Shown: in pieces, positions 26,395-38,496 of the stretch
Position numbering within the stretch: the first letter of the stretch is position 1
How the letters are laid out: the number at the start of each line of letters is the position of its first letter
From: Pseudorasbora parva
Lineage: Eukaryota > Chordata > Actinopteri > Cypriniformes > Gobionidae
Reading direction: 5' to 3'
Assembly: GCF_024679245.1 (NCBI RefSeq)
Contig: NC_090187.1
Location: 27,187,815 to 27,251,814 of the forward strand
DNA: 64,000 bases
Program-made: the position numbers and the translations under genes
The notes under the pieces: model-generated
Told to the model about the DNA's origin: nothing
The model's database searches: none
The model's input: only the letters and a program-made list of their open reading frames with translations

Positions 26395-26890
26395 GAATCG
26401 TATCAAGTCAAGTCAAAACGTTTATTGTCAAATGCACAAGTTTCACAAGTTATATATATATATAGCCAGTGCATTAACTGAATATCTGTTTAAAAGTCTG
26501 ATAGCTGAGGGGTAAAAAGAGTTCCTCAATCTAGTGGTCCTACATTTTACACTTCTTTACCTCCATCCCGAGGTTAGAAGCGTAAACAGTCCATGCTGGG
26601 GATGGGTGGGGTCCTTCGTGATTGAGCTAGCTCTCCTATGGAGTCTGCGATGATAAATGGCCTGCAGTGAAGGCAGTGAAGTCCTGACGATCTTCTCACA
26701 GTCTTCACAATTCTCTGCAGACATTTTCAGTCCCTCACAGTCGTGTTTCCGTACCACGCGGTAATGTAGCTTGTTAAGACACTCTCCACCACACAGCTAT
26801 AAAAGTTTTTGAGGATCTTAGTTGACATGCCAAACTTCCTCAGTCTCCTCAGGAAGTACAGCCTCTGTTGTCCTTTCTTAAACAGCTTTG
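26395..26890 (-). pseudogene. LINE reverse-transcriptase ORF C-terminal remnant
   Basis: The minus strand encodes, with at least one frameshift and a stop, a segment typical of the C-terminus of fish non-LTR retrotransposon ORF2: GQQRLYFLRRLRKFGM, then ILKNFYSCVVESVLTSYI, then AWYGN. In another frame follow SLQAIYHRRLHRRASSI and KDPTHPQHGLFTLL. The 3' end runs to a TTTTGACTTGACTTGATAC-like tail at about 26400, then reaches the GAAA array. It is 5'-truncated at about 26890, as most LINE copies are. The exact clade is unresolved. Non-functional. Confidence 0.75.
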
Positions 26891-28271
26891 ATTAGCTAAT
26901 CAACAGTGGATATTTATTTAGCACTTATTTTATTTTTCTCTTTGCTGTATTTTATCTGCCTTTAAAACCAAAAAAGCTATGGGGCTCAAACCCCAGAATG
27001 ATATATGTACATCTGTTTGTATCTTTTCCAGATGAGACATTCAAATGGAATCCCCATTCACTTTCATCAAAGCCTGACTTGTTCTCACAGAGATCCATGG
27101 GCCACTGGTCAGATTGTCATCTAGTTCAGGTTGGTCTTGTGAAACGCTCTCCTGCTGCTTTCCCCACAGAGTGCTAATGACCCGAGAGCTGTTAGAATAA
27201 CGTTAGTCCTTCTTTACCCCTCCCAAACACACACTGACCTAATAGTTTCACCACTCCTGTTGCTGTGTTTAGTGCCACTGTTTGTTCTGATGGACAGAGT
27301 GTTCTCCTGTCTGTGCAAATCATCACCACAACACCTGCTTGAAAGCCAATCGCCTACACAGCTGCCTGAAATTTTACTTTTTATTTATTTTCTCTTGTTA
27401 GTTGATGATGGCATATTGTATAACAAGCCACTGTCAGTTTCATATTGAACAGTGTTCTTATGGGTTTGCAATACCCAACATGCATTTCAGTAAAAAGCTC
27501 AGACGATTAGAATGGGAATGTTTTAGTTTTAGTATGTGGATGGAGTGAAAGGCAGAAAGACAAACAGAGAGAGTGTGTAAAAACAGATCAGCTCACCCCT
27601 GCTGTTAACTACTGCCACCTGTGCAATATACCACCACTTTCTCAAGAGATGAAGAGGAAGAAAGCGTCTTACCCCTCCCTCCTTAAACACCTCACTGATC
27701 TAAAAACAATAACAGTTTCTTTTGGTATCCAGGGACTCATTTTCCATCTCCCATGGCTCATTTCACTAATTCTCCGCTTAGTTATGAGCGCTATAGTTCC
27801 ACTGAACTTTCCCCTTGGTCGTCTGAGACTTTCTTTACACCTAATATGTTGTACATTACAACATTTTTGCGATCAACCAGCATTTTTTTCTTAATTCATT
27901 ATTTAACGAGACTTTTACAAAAATCCAATATTTTACAATGTTTCCAAGATGACTGGACACCAATTTTTGAATAAAACTTGAATGAAGGTCAAGTAAGAGA
28001 TGCTTTAAAAATCATTCCTGATATTATTTCCTCTTGATTTTTCCTACGGCATGGAAGACCAAGTTGACTGAATTAAATTTTGAGATTCAGTCTATGTATG
28101 TACTTAATATTAACATATAAGAAGTATTAGAATTAATAATAGTTGTATTAAGAGAATTGTATAATAATAATGATAGTAAAATATATGTTTATCTGTCTTT
28201 TCTTTTTTAATGTGTATATAATAAAAATTACTAATAACTAATAATATTAATATAATACTACTACTAATAAT

Positions 28272-28272
<1 letters not shown>
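26891..28272. other. No feature recognised
   Basis: AT-rich DNA. Small frames near 27649-27974 show no motif. Confidence 0.45.

Positions 28273-28321
<49 letters not shown>
28273..28321. repeat. (ATC)n microsatellite
   Basis: About 16 perfect CAT/ATC units. Confidence 0.97.
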
Positions 28322-28322
<1 letters not shown>

Positions 28323-28479
28323 AATAATTACAATTATACAAATGTCATGGATGGTTGCAGGAAGGAAGACAAAAATGATAGTTCCAACATAGTTCCAATG
28401 TCAATGATCCACAAAACAGGTAAACAGGCAGGAGCAACACACACTAAGGACCCTACACCCGGGCCCACGCAAGGCTCGA

Positions 28480-29137
28480 CACAAGTGTTTTTTTGCTAGT
28501 TATAATTTTCAACATCCTGCGCCACGTTGTTTAAATAGCAAATGCATTTGCACCCATTTGTGCGGCCACCTGAAAACTAGATGTGTTCAGGCGCTTGTTG
28601 GTACATTGCTATTTTGAGGCAACTGAAAACTACGAAAAAAATAAAAAATAAAAAAATAAAAAAATAAATAAATGTTTGCACCAATGACCAACAAAAACCT
28701 GGTCTAAAGTCAATGGAGCAATTTTTGTTGTTGTTTGTTATTTAAAGAGTTATTTAAGATGTGCCTATAGGCGGGTCCACACTATCCACAACACTGCTTA
28801 TTACACACAGGGACACACAGCAGCACACAGGCATTATTAAATATGAAAAATTAAACAGTTAAAATGTAAAATATTATTATTGTGTACATAAATATAAAAA
28901 TCCCTACATGTCATAATGGATAGTCATTGCATAACAATTAGCCATATTTGCAGTCACGATTAGCAAGCAGGCGTCATTCGATGAGCAGATCCGTTTCCTT
29001 CCTGACTCTTATTGCACATTACGTCCAAAACACACCTATTACCCATTAAGAGACTAGGTACAACCCTTTTAGACCATTCACCAGGCACGCCAAACATTTT
29101 TCCCGTAGTTAAACTAGATTGTTAAAATAGGGCCCTA
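28480..29137. mobile_element. Dispersed repeat with GTTAAAATAGGGCCCT right end
   Basis: The right terminus GTTAAAATAGGGCCCT (29121-29136) and interior words GCAAATGCATTTGCACCC, CCAACAAAAACCTGGTC and AAAGTCAATGGAGC match a cyprinid repeat I recognise. The expected mirrored left end is not clear. Non-coding. Confidence 0.5.
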
Positions 29138-30552
29138 AATGTGAACATGACCGGGCAGAGATTGAACGTGAGGTTACAACTTAAATTGGAGCTCAAACAA
29201 AATGAATAGATCACAGCTGAACCAAACAAACACATAACCGTGACCATGGTAACAAAGGAGTGGCGGGAAAATCAAACAAAGAAACACATTAGAATGAATG
29301 AAACTAAACTAAAAGTCCATGGTAGCTAAGACAAAATGAACATAACTGTAGTTACAAATGTATACAAACAACTTATTAGTCTTGAATTTTGTTTGTTTTT
29401 GTGTTTCAGCTGTTTGTTCACAGAGAGCTGCTTCATAGACAGCTTGCCAGTACATAATTTTTTTTTTATCCGTCTTATCATGCTTGAATGTTTTAATAGC
29501 ACTTAAATGAATGATAGCATGATCATATAATGTAGCCCAGCCAGAGAATAACAGAAAAAAAACATATTGTGTTAATAGTTAATTTTTAACGCATTAAACT
29601 TAAAAGAAAATTTCTGTTAGTTTTGACAGCCCTAATCAAAACGTCTTTAAGATCATGAAAAATTCAGTCACATGTGTCTAATCTTTTGACTGGTACTGTA
29701 CATGTCTGTGGCTCCTTTAAATGTATGTTGTGTATGTGGGTACATGTTCATGGGTGTATCAATGATCATAAAGTTTAGAGGAAGGCATGGCTGTATGAGA
29801 CTAAACATCTATTTATGTATTCTTAGAACTCTGAAATAGTTTTTTTCTGGAAAGTTCTGTCGAGAGACACATCCTTATGTCCTGATGTTCAAATGCGACT
29901 CATTTACGTCAAATGTCAAACGTTCACACAGGGTGGATGGCTGTTCATGAACTGATCGCATCAGACTTGCACATCCCTGCCCTGCTTTTCCCGCAAAAGC
30001 TTTCATTTTACTGCTGTCACAGCATCACATTTCCTCCTCCCTCTCATTTCCTTTTACTCATCACATGACCTGACTTCCTCTTCCAGTCTGTCCTCAAACT
30101 TTTTGTACAATAAATTGTAATTTTCTTTGGTTTTGTAATAGCATAAAAAATCACAGAAACGGAGCAAATATCATCTAAACTTTGAATGCATTCAGATGTC
30201 CACTCTGTGCCAACAGGAGGAACAAGAAAAGACATGCTGTTCCGTAGATAAAAGGTCATCGACTGAAGCCTGATGGTCCGGTACAGGAAGCCCTCAGCAG
30301 GATACTACAGTAACCCTGTGTGATTCATGCTACTGTTGTCAAGGCAACATTCAGCCTTTTCCTTTGTTAGGATATCCTGTGACCGAGGTGGAGGGATGGG
30401 AGAGAACATATGACAGGTATTCTTTGCTGGAGCAGGAATTCAATGAAATCCCAGAAATCCTTTTTCCCAGAAGTTTTAGTTCAATTTAAAGGAGTAGTAC
30501 ACACAAACATCACATCCTTTCTACTTCTTACCTTATAATACTTTTTGGTAAT
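29138..30552. other. No gene; one hAT terminus
   Basis: TTTTGACAGCCCTA at 29621-29634 is the same terminus as the hAT element at 10733-11673, after a TTAACGCATTAAAC segment. No matching left end was found. Confidence 0.45.
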
Positions 30553-30582
30553 CCCCCCCCCCCCAACCCCCCCCCCCCCCCC
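30553..30582. repeat. C-homopolymer tract
   Basis: C12-AA-C16. Confidence 0.95.
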
Positions 30583-30637
30583 ATTTTGGAACATATGTAC
30601 ATCCGTCAGAAAGTTTTTGAACAACATGCAAGTTAGT

Positions 30638-30915
30638 GGTGACACTTTATTTTAAGGATCAGTTATTAACTATAACTAGTTACTTATTAGCATGCATATT
30701 ACTAGGATATTGTCTGTTTATTAGTACTTATAAAGCACATATTAATGCCTTATTCTTCATTACCTTATTCTACATCCCTTAATCCTACCCAATATCTAAA
30801 CTTAAACACTACAAAAACTACCTTACTAACTATTAATAAGCAGTAAATTAGGAGTTTATTGAGGCAAAAGTTGTAGTTAATAGTCAATTTGTGTTCCCCA
30901 TACTAAAGTGTTACC
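30638..30915. mobile_element. GGTAACACTTTA-family miniature element, copy 2
   Basis: GGTGACACTTTATTTTA at the left and TACTAAAGTGTTACC at the right, with the same internal landmarks as 13326-13575. Confidence 0.85.
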
Positions 30916-31588
30916 GGATTTGTATCATGAATAATGGAATAATGGGTCTTTTCAATCATGTGGTCATGGAACAGTGAAGTCTTGTTCATCAGAAACTATA
31001 TAGCCACTAGTACTCCTGATCTCCGGACATGCATTCAATGAATACACATCACAATGACGGTTCCTTATTAGGCCTATATGTACTGTGTTATTGGACAGTG
31101 CAGCCCTGAAGCAGCTCTTATTTCCCATCATTGATTGCCTGACTTCCTGCAATAATAAACAGAGCTATTGCCTCGGATGGAATATAGGAGGATATCAGGG
31201 TTTTTTGTTTTCCTTTTCACATGCTGTTTTTGTGTAATCACTCTCATATGGACAGATAAAATATCTACCCCTGGTTTCACAGAAAAGGCTTAAGCCTATC
31301 CCAGACTAAAATGCATGTTTCAGCTTGCACTGACATATTTTAAAGGGGTCCTGTTATGCCCTTTTATGAAGTCTTGATTTGGTTTTTAGGGTGTACTAGA
31401 ATATGCTTTCATGCTTGATTGTTCAAAAAAATATTTTTTCACATATTTTACATGATTACAACACCTCTCTCCCCAGTCTGACACAAATGTGCCGTTTATT
31501 TCCTGTTTGAATGAAGCCCCGCCTTCTGAAATATGAAATGTGCTGTGATTGGTTAGCTGGCCCAGTGTGTTGTGATTGGCATGGCTTA

Positions 31589-31757
31589 CACTGTAAAACA
31601 AATTCAGGTCACCAATTAAAAATGTTCAAGTGACTGATGACATCTAAATTTTTCAGTTGGCCAAATTTAATTTCTGTTAATTAAATTGCATCAATTCACA
31701 GAATTTCAATTCGGCAAACTGAAACATTTAGATGTGATCAGTCACTTGAACATTTTC
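31589..31757. mobile_element. Palindromic MITE inside the TTAA element
   Basis: After TA, CACTGTAAAACAAATTCAGG leads into AATGTTCAAGTGACTGATGA. The right half carries the complement TGATCAGTCACTTGAACATT. Arms are about 45 bp. The right terminus matching CACTGTAAAA is decayed. Confidence 0.75.
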
Positions 31758-32351
31758 ATTTGGAGCCAATGTCACGGCCCTTACCATAACCGCAAACTCT
31801 AGTACTTTGATGTAAATATTAAGAATTGTGCTAATTTCAAACCAATTCAAGATTGATTCAGACTTTAGCATGTTTAGAAACAAGAAGAACATCCACAACA
31901 GATTTAATGAACAGACTTTGCAAGCACGGATTTCACAGGACATTTTAGAGTGGTAACTTTTTGACAATGTTATACACCCTTTATTTAGGATTATTGTTGG
32001 AAAACTATTATAATACAAACATACAATCAGTAATCAATCACAAAACAGTTCATTTTCCTATAAGGGGCAGTGAACAGCGATACAAAAGTGTGAGCTTACA
32101 AAAGCTACAGTGAAGCCAAGGCAAAGTTTTGCCGTTTATTTAAATTTTAGCAACAACATAAAACTTATAATTGGAACCGCTAATAGAAAATGCAACTAGA
32201 AATAATAAGAGATGCTTAAAAGATGTGATCCATAAACATCAGATTGTCCTGTCAAAGTGGGAACTGCCTCGTTTTGCTCCAGGTTAAGCATTGCACACTT
32301 TTAGTTCCTGAACACTTTAGAACTTTGGGTTCATGAAAGGTGCTATACAAA

Positions 32352-32414
<63 letters not shown>
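32352..32414. repeat. (ATT)n microsatellite
   Basis: About 21 perfect units. Confidence 0.97.
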
Positions 32415-33025
32415 TAGCATTGACTGTAAAATGTAAAGCACAGAGAGAAACGTTGGGGTTATAATGAAGGAAGTGTTTAAAATATGTCAGCCTTAGGAAG
32501 GTCAAACAAATGAGTTTTGGGAATTGGGTAGACAAAACAGTGTCTCTTTGACATAGCAACAATACTGTATTCTCTAATACAGCTAGCCTCGTCCCCTTTT
32601 GTGTGTATTCCATGGGCACAGATTATTTAAATGAGTAACATTGTGACTTCATAAGATCCAGAAAAAACAAAAAAACAAAACAAAACAAAAAACATGCTTT
32701 AATCCAAACAAGCCATTTGTTGGAATTGCTTGGAAAGTAGATTCTGTTAAATAAAATATCTCCCTTTGAAGTGGACTCTGAGCTTTGCAGATCTGCAGAT
32801 TTTTATGCTCAAACAGCAACATTACACACTAACTAAAGTTGATAAAGTCAAAAAGCATAAAAGGACCCCTTTAAAATATATCAGTGGCATTTTTTTTGGC
32901 CCAAGATGCACACCAGTAATGTTTTTTTTTTTTTTTCTAAGGCATGTTTATAAAAGCTACTTAAATTTCCTAATTGAACTAAGGTCTAATCCTGGCTTAA
33001 TCTAAACCCTGTCTGTGAACCCAGG

Positions 33026-34440
33026 CCCTAGTGTTCTTATTCCTTGAAAATTTTAAAGGACAACAAAACCTTTAAATGAAAGTTTACCCAAAAATATCTG
33101 TCATACTCACCCTTGTATCATTCCAAACCTATATTACTGTCCCTCTACTTAGTTACTTGCTTAAGGGATACTGGCTCAGTGAATAAAGGGAGGGAAAAAT
33201 GACATTGCATGCAAAACTTGTAGAATGTACCATAAAGATTAAAGGTTAAGGTGGAGAAGGACACACATATTTTAGAGTGCATATATGATCTATTAAAAAA
33301 AGGAAATGCATTTCCTCACAGGCTGACAGCTGTTTAAAGAAATCCAAATCGAATGACCCCGGGTTATGCTGCTTGTGCATGCCCTTCAATCTAGAATCAG
33401 GACAGTTTTTAGTTGAGGAAAGCTTTTTTCGTGCCTGTTTACAAGTCAAGGTTACAGGGTTTGCCACAGGAATGATGGATGTTTTTGGGTAGAAGAAATT
33501 TCATATTCAAGTTCATTAAGTGTTGCCGCACTAATTCATATTAATATATCAAGGGTGGTGAAAAATTCCAAACATTTTCAACCAGAAAAATAATTTCCTG
33601 CCTATTTTTTCCCTGTTCATTAAGAGAGCCGCAGGAGAGGTCATGTCCTTGTGTGTGCAGCTTTAAATCAATACTGAAAATGACCCTGAGAGAATTCTGT
33701 GTATGTGTGCGTGTGTATGTTTGTATGCACCAAATGTGTGTTTGATTAAACTATACATAATACTCGTTCAGTCTTATAAATGGCATCAATCCAGATGTCC
33801 TTTTCTTATTTCCAGGAGTAATCTATTTAATAAAGCTTTAATGATATTCTATAGACCAGCTCTGCAATCTTTGCAATAGACTGTTCCACCACTCCATAAA
33901 AAGGGTGGGATAGATGATGATGTGTTTGTTTACTGTGGCTAAATATGGTAACTTCAGTATATTTTTCTCAGTAAACACTCTGAAGAAAATTGTTTCCCCC
34001 AGCTGCTGTAATGACAAATGAACAGACTGTTATATGATTTTTTGTTGTTGTTGTTGCATATTAAATTTTTATAAAGTTCAAATGAGCTTGTGTTGATTAA
34101 AAGTATCAGGTCCAAGGCTTGGATATCAATCATCAGCTCAAACTTTCCCTACAAGCCTCTGATGTTTCAGTAGCCACGCTATGTAAATAGCTTGAAGTCT
34201 ACAAACTTTTAATCATTTTAAAATACAAAATAAAAGAGTTTAATATAATTGTGAAACCCATGTTTGTGTTTTGATAGTGAACATTTCAACATTAATGCAT
34301 ATGGTATTTTATTTGTCTCTGAAATACAAAATGGGGTAATTAGCAGAATGTCTGGCTATTTTGAATTTTTTTGACTTGTAAGTTCTTATAAGTGCAAAAA
34401 AATGTCAATACTACTTACAGACTATATTTGAATATATATA
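33026..34440. other. No gene; fragment of TTCAC-family element
   Basis: GTTTACCCAAAAATATCTGTC and CATTCCAAACCTATATTACTG near 33079-33140 are left-part landmarks of the TTAA elements at 40181 and 62647. Otherwise nothing recognised. Confidence 0.45.
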
Positions 34441-34445
34441 CAAAT

Positions 34446-36920
34446 TCTGTCATTATTTACTCATCATCATATCGTTCCTAACCCATAAGACTTTTATTCA
34501 TCTTTGGAACCCAAATGAAGATCTTATTGATGAAAACTGAGAGATTTCTGTCCTTCCATATACAGCTACTGAACTACTACTTTGATGCTAAAAAAAAATT
34601 CATAAAAAGATTGTAAAACTAATCCACATGATTCAAGCCCAATTTTCTGAAGAGACTTGCAAAAGGTCAAATGTGCTGGCTAACACAAGGAACCTTATTG
34701 GTTCTTGCAGAAGCTCAAACGTGCTGCTAGACACGAGAATGAACCTCATTGGTTCTTGCTGAAGCTCAAACGTGCTGCGCAACACAAGAATGAACCTCAT
34801 TGGTTCATGCAGAAGCTCAAACGTGCTGCTAGACACGAGAATGAACCTCATTGGTTCTTGCAGAAGCTCAAACGTGCTGCGTAACACAAGAATGAACCTC
34901 ATTGGTTCATGCAGAAGCTCAAACGTGCTGCATAACACAAGAATGAACCTCATTGGTTCATGCAGAAGCTCAAACGTGCTGCTAGACACGAGAATGAACC
35001 TCATTGGTTCTTGCAGAAGCTCAAACGTGCTGCGTAACACAAGAATGAACCTCATTGGTTCATGCAGAAGCTCAAACGTGCTGCTAGACACGAGAATGAA
35101 CCTCATTGGTTCTTGCTGAAGCTCAAACGTGCTGCGTAACACGAGAATGAACCTCATTGGTTCTCGCAGAAGGTCAAATGTGCTGCGTAACAAGAGAATG
35201 AACCTCATTGGTTCTTGCAGAAGCTCAAACGTGCTGCGTAACACAAGAATGAACCTCATTGGTTCTCGCAGAAGGTCAAACATGCTGGCTAACACAAGGA
35301 ACCTCATTGGTTCTCAAAGAAGCTTGTGACGTGCTGTGTCACAGAAGAATGAACCTCAATGGTTCTTGAATAAGCTCAAATGTTATGCGTAACACATGAG
35401 AATGAACCTCATAGGTTCTTGAAGAAGCTCAAATGTTACGCGTAAAACATGAGAATGAACCTCATCGGTTCTTGAAGAAGCTCAAACGTGCTGTGTCCCA
35501 GAAGAATGAACCTCATTGGTTCTTAAAGAAGCTCAAACGTGCTGTGTCCTAGAAGAATGAACCTCATTGGTTCTTAAAGAAGCTCAAATGTGCTGTGTCC
35601 CAGAAGAATGAACCTCATTGGTTCTTGAAGAAGCTCAAAAGTGCTGTGTCCCAGAAGAATGAACCTCATTGGTTCTTGAAGAAGCTCAAATGTGCTGTGT
35701 CCCAGAAGAATGAACCTCATTGGTTCTTAAAGAAGCTCAAATGTGCTGTGTCCTAGAAGAATGAACCTCATTGGTTCTTAAAGAAGCTCAAATGTGCTGT
35801 GTCCCAGAAGAATGAACCTCATTGGTTCTTAAGGAAGCTCAAATGTGCTGTGTCCCAGAAGAATGAACCTCATTGGTTCTTAAAGAAGCTCAAATGTGCT
35901 GTGTCCTAGAAGAATGAACCTCATTGGTTCTTAAAGAAGCTCAAATGTGCTGTGTCCCAGAAGAATGAACCTCATTGGTTCTTGAAGAAGCTCAAATGTT
36001 ATGCGTAACACATGAGAATGAACCTCATTGGTTCTTGAAGAAGCTCAAATGTTACGCGTAACACATGAGAATGAACCTCATTGGTTCTTGAAGAAGCTCA
36101 AATGTTACGCGTAAAACATGAGAATGAACCTCATTGGTTCTTGAAGAAGCTCAAACGTGCTGTGTCACAGAAGAATGAACCTTAATGGTTCTTGAAGAAG
36201 CTCAAATGTTACGCGTAAAACATGAGAATGAACCTCATTGGTTCTCAAAGAAGCTCAAATGTGCTGTGTCCCAGAAGAATGAACCTCATTGGTTCTTAAA
36301 GAAGCTCAAATGTTATGCGTAACACATGAGAATAAACCTCATTGGTTCTTGAAGAAGCTCAAACGTGCTGTGTCACAGAAGAATGAACCTCAATGGTTCT
36401 TGCAGAAGCTCAAATGTTACGCGTAAAACATGAGAATGAACCTCATTGGTTCTTGTGGAAGCTCAAACATGCTGCGTACTATGACGATTAACCTCACTGG
36501 TTCTTCTAGAAGCTCAAACTTGATGCATAACACAAGAATGAGCCTCATTGGTTCTTGCACATCAAGGTAACATGCTCCCACTTTACATTTACCACAAGTG
36601 ATGTGTGAGTTGATCAGTGTTAATATCTGAGAAGCCTAAATTAAATCTGTTTATCATATAAAGCAATTGAGTCTCTTTAGAAACATTTGGACTAAACCGC
36701 TCAATTTGTATGGATTAAATTTACGATCTCTACACAAATAGTTTGAAACGTCAAAGTGGTAGGTGAGTAGCTACGCATCAACGGAGGGACAGAAAGCTCT
36801 CAGATTTCATAAAAAAAGATCTTCATTTGTGTTCCAAAGATAAATGAAAGTCTTATGGGTTTGGAATGAGGCTGAGGAATTAATTAAATAATTTTAATTT
36901 GGGGGTGAACTATCTATTTA
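34446..36920. mobile_element. Inverted-repeat TTAA-type element split by a minisatellite
   Basis: The left arm (about 34446-34655) contains AACCCATAAGACTTTTATTC and AATGAAGATCTT. The right arm (about 36660-36920) carries their complements, AAGATCTTCATTTGTGTTCC and GAAAGTCTTATGGGTTTGG, ending GGGGTGAACTATCTATTTAA. The family is the same as 40181-40853. The left terminus is lost. The arms enclose the 51-bp array. Confidence 0.75.
34662..36558. repeat. 51-bp minisatellite, about 37 units
   Basis: Consecutive units share AATGAACCTCATTGGTTC and GAAGCTCAAA at 51-bp spacing, for example 34711 and 34762. Three classes occur: (A) GCTGCGTAACACAAG or GCTAGACACGAG (34700-35320), (B) GCTGTGTCCCAGAAG (about 35480-35980) and (C) TTACGCGTAACACATGAG, 2 bp longer (mainly 35360-35460 and 35985-36440). 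Because 51 is 17 codons, long repeat-peptide frames appear on both strands (34633-35307 minus). There is no spacer diversity, so this is not a CRISPR array. Confidence 0.96.
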
Positions 36921-37728
36921 AGTGCTAAGTTATGCTAATTGTTCCCAAGTAGGGTATTTAAATAAATCTAAAATATGATGACTGTCTATATTGCTTGCAT
37001 TGGCTATACTGGAGCTCTTTGTTATTGCTGAAGAAGAAGTGGGCGATATTTCATTCATTTACTTGTGTTTTTAATCCAATGGCATTTTTTAAACAATATA
37101 AATTTTATTAAGAATGCATAAAGGTCATGTCATTGAAATATACTCTCTCTTTTACTAACCGTGCACAAGCAATAAAACACTTGTGTTCTGTGTGATAGGA
37201 ATGCTTAACTTGGATGAGCCTCCGCTCAGCTCTTGGAACCGAATGTTTTTCTGTAACATTCCAGATGACGGACCCTATGATCTTTGGAATATAGTTATTG
37301 CAAATCTTTAAGGACACAATGAAAATGGATAAAACACACTCAAGTCAACTGGACCCACTCTGTCTGACTTTCATGCTAATCACTGCACATTTCCTTACGC
37401 CCCCCTTCAGCACGCAGACTGACCTTCCAGACAGGCTCTTACCTGCAGAGTCTGGCAAACATCACCGGAATTGCACTGTCCCATTTGAAGCATCCTTATT
37501 GCAAATGTGATGTATCACATTAATCTTTTGGAACAAATGAGCACATTTCTACAGAGCTCAATTCGCCTTTTACTTGTGCACAAATACACTGAGGGTTTGA
37601 TATTAATCCCAAGTTCAAGAGCGTCCTGACGTCAGCGTGTACTCAGGTGGGGTTACACCATCATCAGCCCTTGAGACCTGCTGCCTGCTGCCTAATTTAG
37701 AGCTGTAACTAGGAGGGTCCCCTCATCT
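36921..37728. other. No gene identified
   Basis: The 70-codon frame at 37298-37510 starts with a hydrophobic stretch but has no further support. Confidence 0.4.
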
Positions 37729-37821
37729 AGTGTGTGTGTGTGTGTGTGTGCGTGCGTGCGTGCGCGCGCGTGTGTGTGTGTGTGTGTGTGTGTGCGCGTG
37801 TGTGTGTGTGTGTGTGTGTGT
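37729..37821. repeat. (GT)n/(GC)n compound purine-pyrimidine tract
   Basis: GT interspersed with GCGTGCGTGCGCGCGCG, alternating for about 93 bp. Confidence 0.96.
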
Positions 37822-38062
37822 GAGCGAGAGAGAGAGATTGTGTGAAAGCAAGAAGGGGTGTGGCATTCACAACTACTACCAGACATACAATTTCATGGGA
37901 TTTACTCTCATCCAGTTTGATGTCTCGTCCTCACAGGATATTGGATGCTGTATTCCAAGTCTCAAGACTCCTCTGAAAAAATCCACTGTGAGGTAAAACC
38001 CTCGGACTCCCCCAATTTGTAATGATTCTAGTGTTTGTTGGTTTTGTTTTACGTATCTTTAG

Positions 38063-38169
38063 TTTTGACTTCGTCTGATGCGTATTGCCCTAGTAACAAG
38101 ACTGTGGCGGCTGCAGGTGATGAACGGACTGAGGACATCAGAGATTTGGCAAATCCAGCTGTTATAAAG
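38063..38169 (+). other. Candidate internal coding exon (unidentified gene)
   Basis: A 107-bp stretch is preceded by a strong acceptor-like TTTTGTTTTACGTATCTTTAG and followed by AAG|GTGAAT, a good donor. Only one of three frames is open: LTSSDAYCPSNKTVAAAG, then DERTEDIRDLANPAVIK. The phases would be 1 at the start and 0 at the end. The other two frames stop within a few codons. I do not recognise the protein, and no partner exon is visible nearby. It may be a real small exon, a non-coding exon or chance. Confidence 0.28.
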
Positions 38170-38374
38170 GTGAATGACGCAGGGATATCCAGACACAAGC
38201 CCTGCAGGCCGACCTAGAGTCGATGTGTAGACTTGCAATAATAGTAAGTTAATGTCTGTGTATAATATCATAGCTCAGATGGAGAAGCAATACATTAGAG
38301 CTAGTATTTATACTAAATAGACACCAGTGAGCAAGAGTGTTTGCTATGTTTTGGGAGAACTTTTGATATCATTA

Positions 38375-38496
38375 CATTCTAAAAAATGCTGGGTTAAAAA
38401 CAACCCAAGTTGGGTTGAATATGGACAAACCCAGAAATTGGGTCTGCCATTTTCAACCCAACTTGGGTTGTTTTTAACCCAGCATTTTTTAGAGTG
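38375..38496. mobile_element. GCTGGGTT-family MITE, TA target, copy 2
   Basis: TA flanks CATTCTAAAAAATGCTGGGT and ACCCAGCATTTTTTAGAGTG. At 122 bp it is nearly a perfect hairpin, with AAAACAACCCAAGTTGGGTT mirrored by AACCCAACTTGGGTTGTTTT. Confidence 0.9.

Larger units (their letters stand above)
31344..32870. mobile_element. 1527-bp TTAA-target element (AGGGGTCCT ends)
   Basis: TTAA at 31340-31343 and again at 32871-32874. The ends AGGGGTCCTGTTATGC and GCATAAAAGGACCCCT are inverted. It contains GAAGCCCCGCCTTCTGAAA near the left and an ATT array (32352-32414). No transposase frame. Piggybac/Kolobok-like by target site. Confidence 0.88.
31269..33025. mobile_element. Outer element of a three-level nest (CCTGGTTTCACAG ends)
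   Basis: The left end CCTGGTTTCACAG with GGCTTAAGCC is mirrored at the right by GGCTTAATC and CTGTGAACCCAGG. The two halves are complementary inside too (TGCACTGACATAT / ATATATCAGTGGCA), and the break falls exactly where the 31344-32870 element is inserted. Without it the element would be only about 225 bp. Non-coding. Confidence 0.82.

Noticed and set aside
34633..35307. 224-codon minus-strand frame of 17-residue repeats
   Set aside because: The unit length is divisible by three, so frames stay open by periodicity; both strands are open, and it ends where 53-bp units enter.
34662..36558. Regular array resembling a CRISPR locus
   Set aside because: Units are contiguous 51-53 bp copies with no unique spacers, inside a eukaryotic transposon. 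It is a minisatellite.
37298..37510. Possible small secreted protein
   Set aside because: A hydrophobic start alone is weak; no conserved features, and flanks look non-coding.
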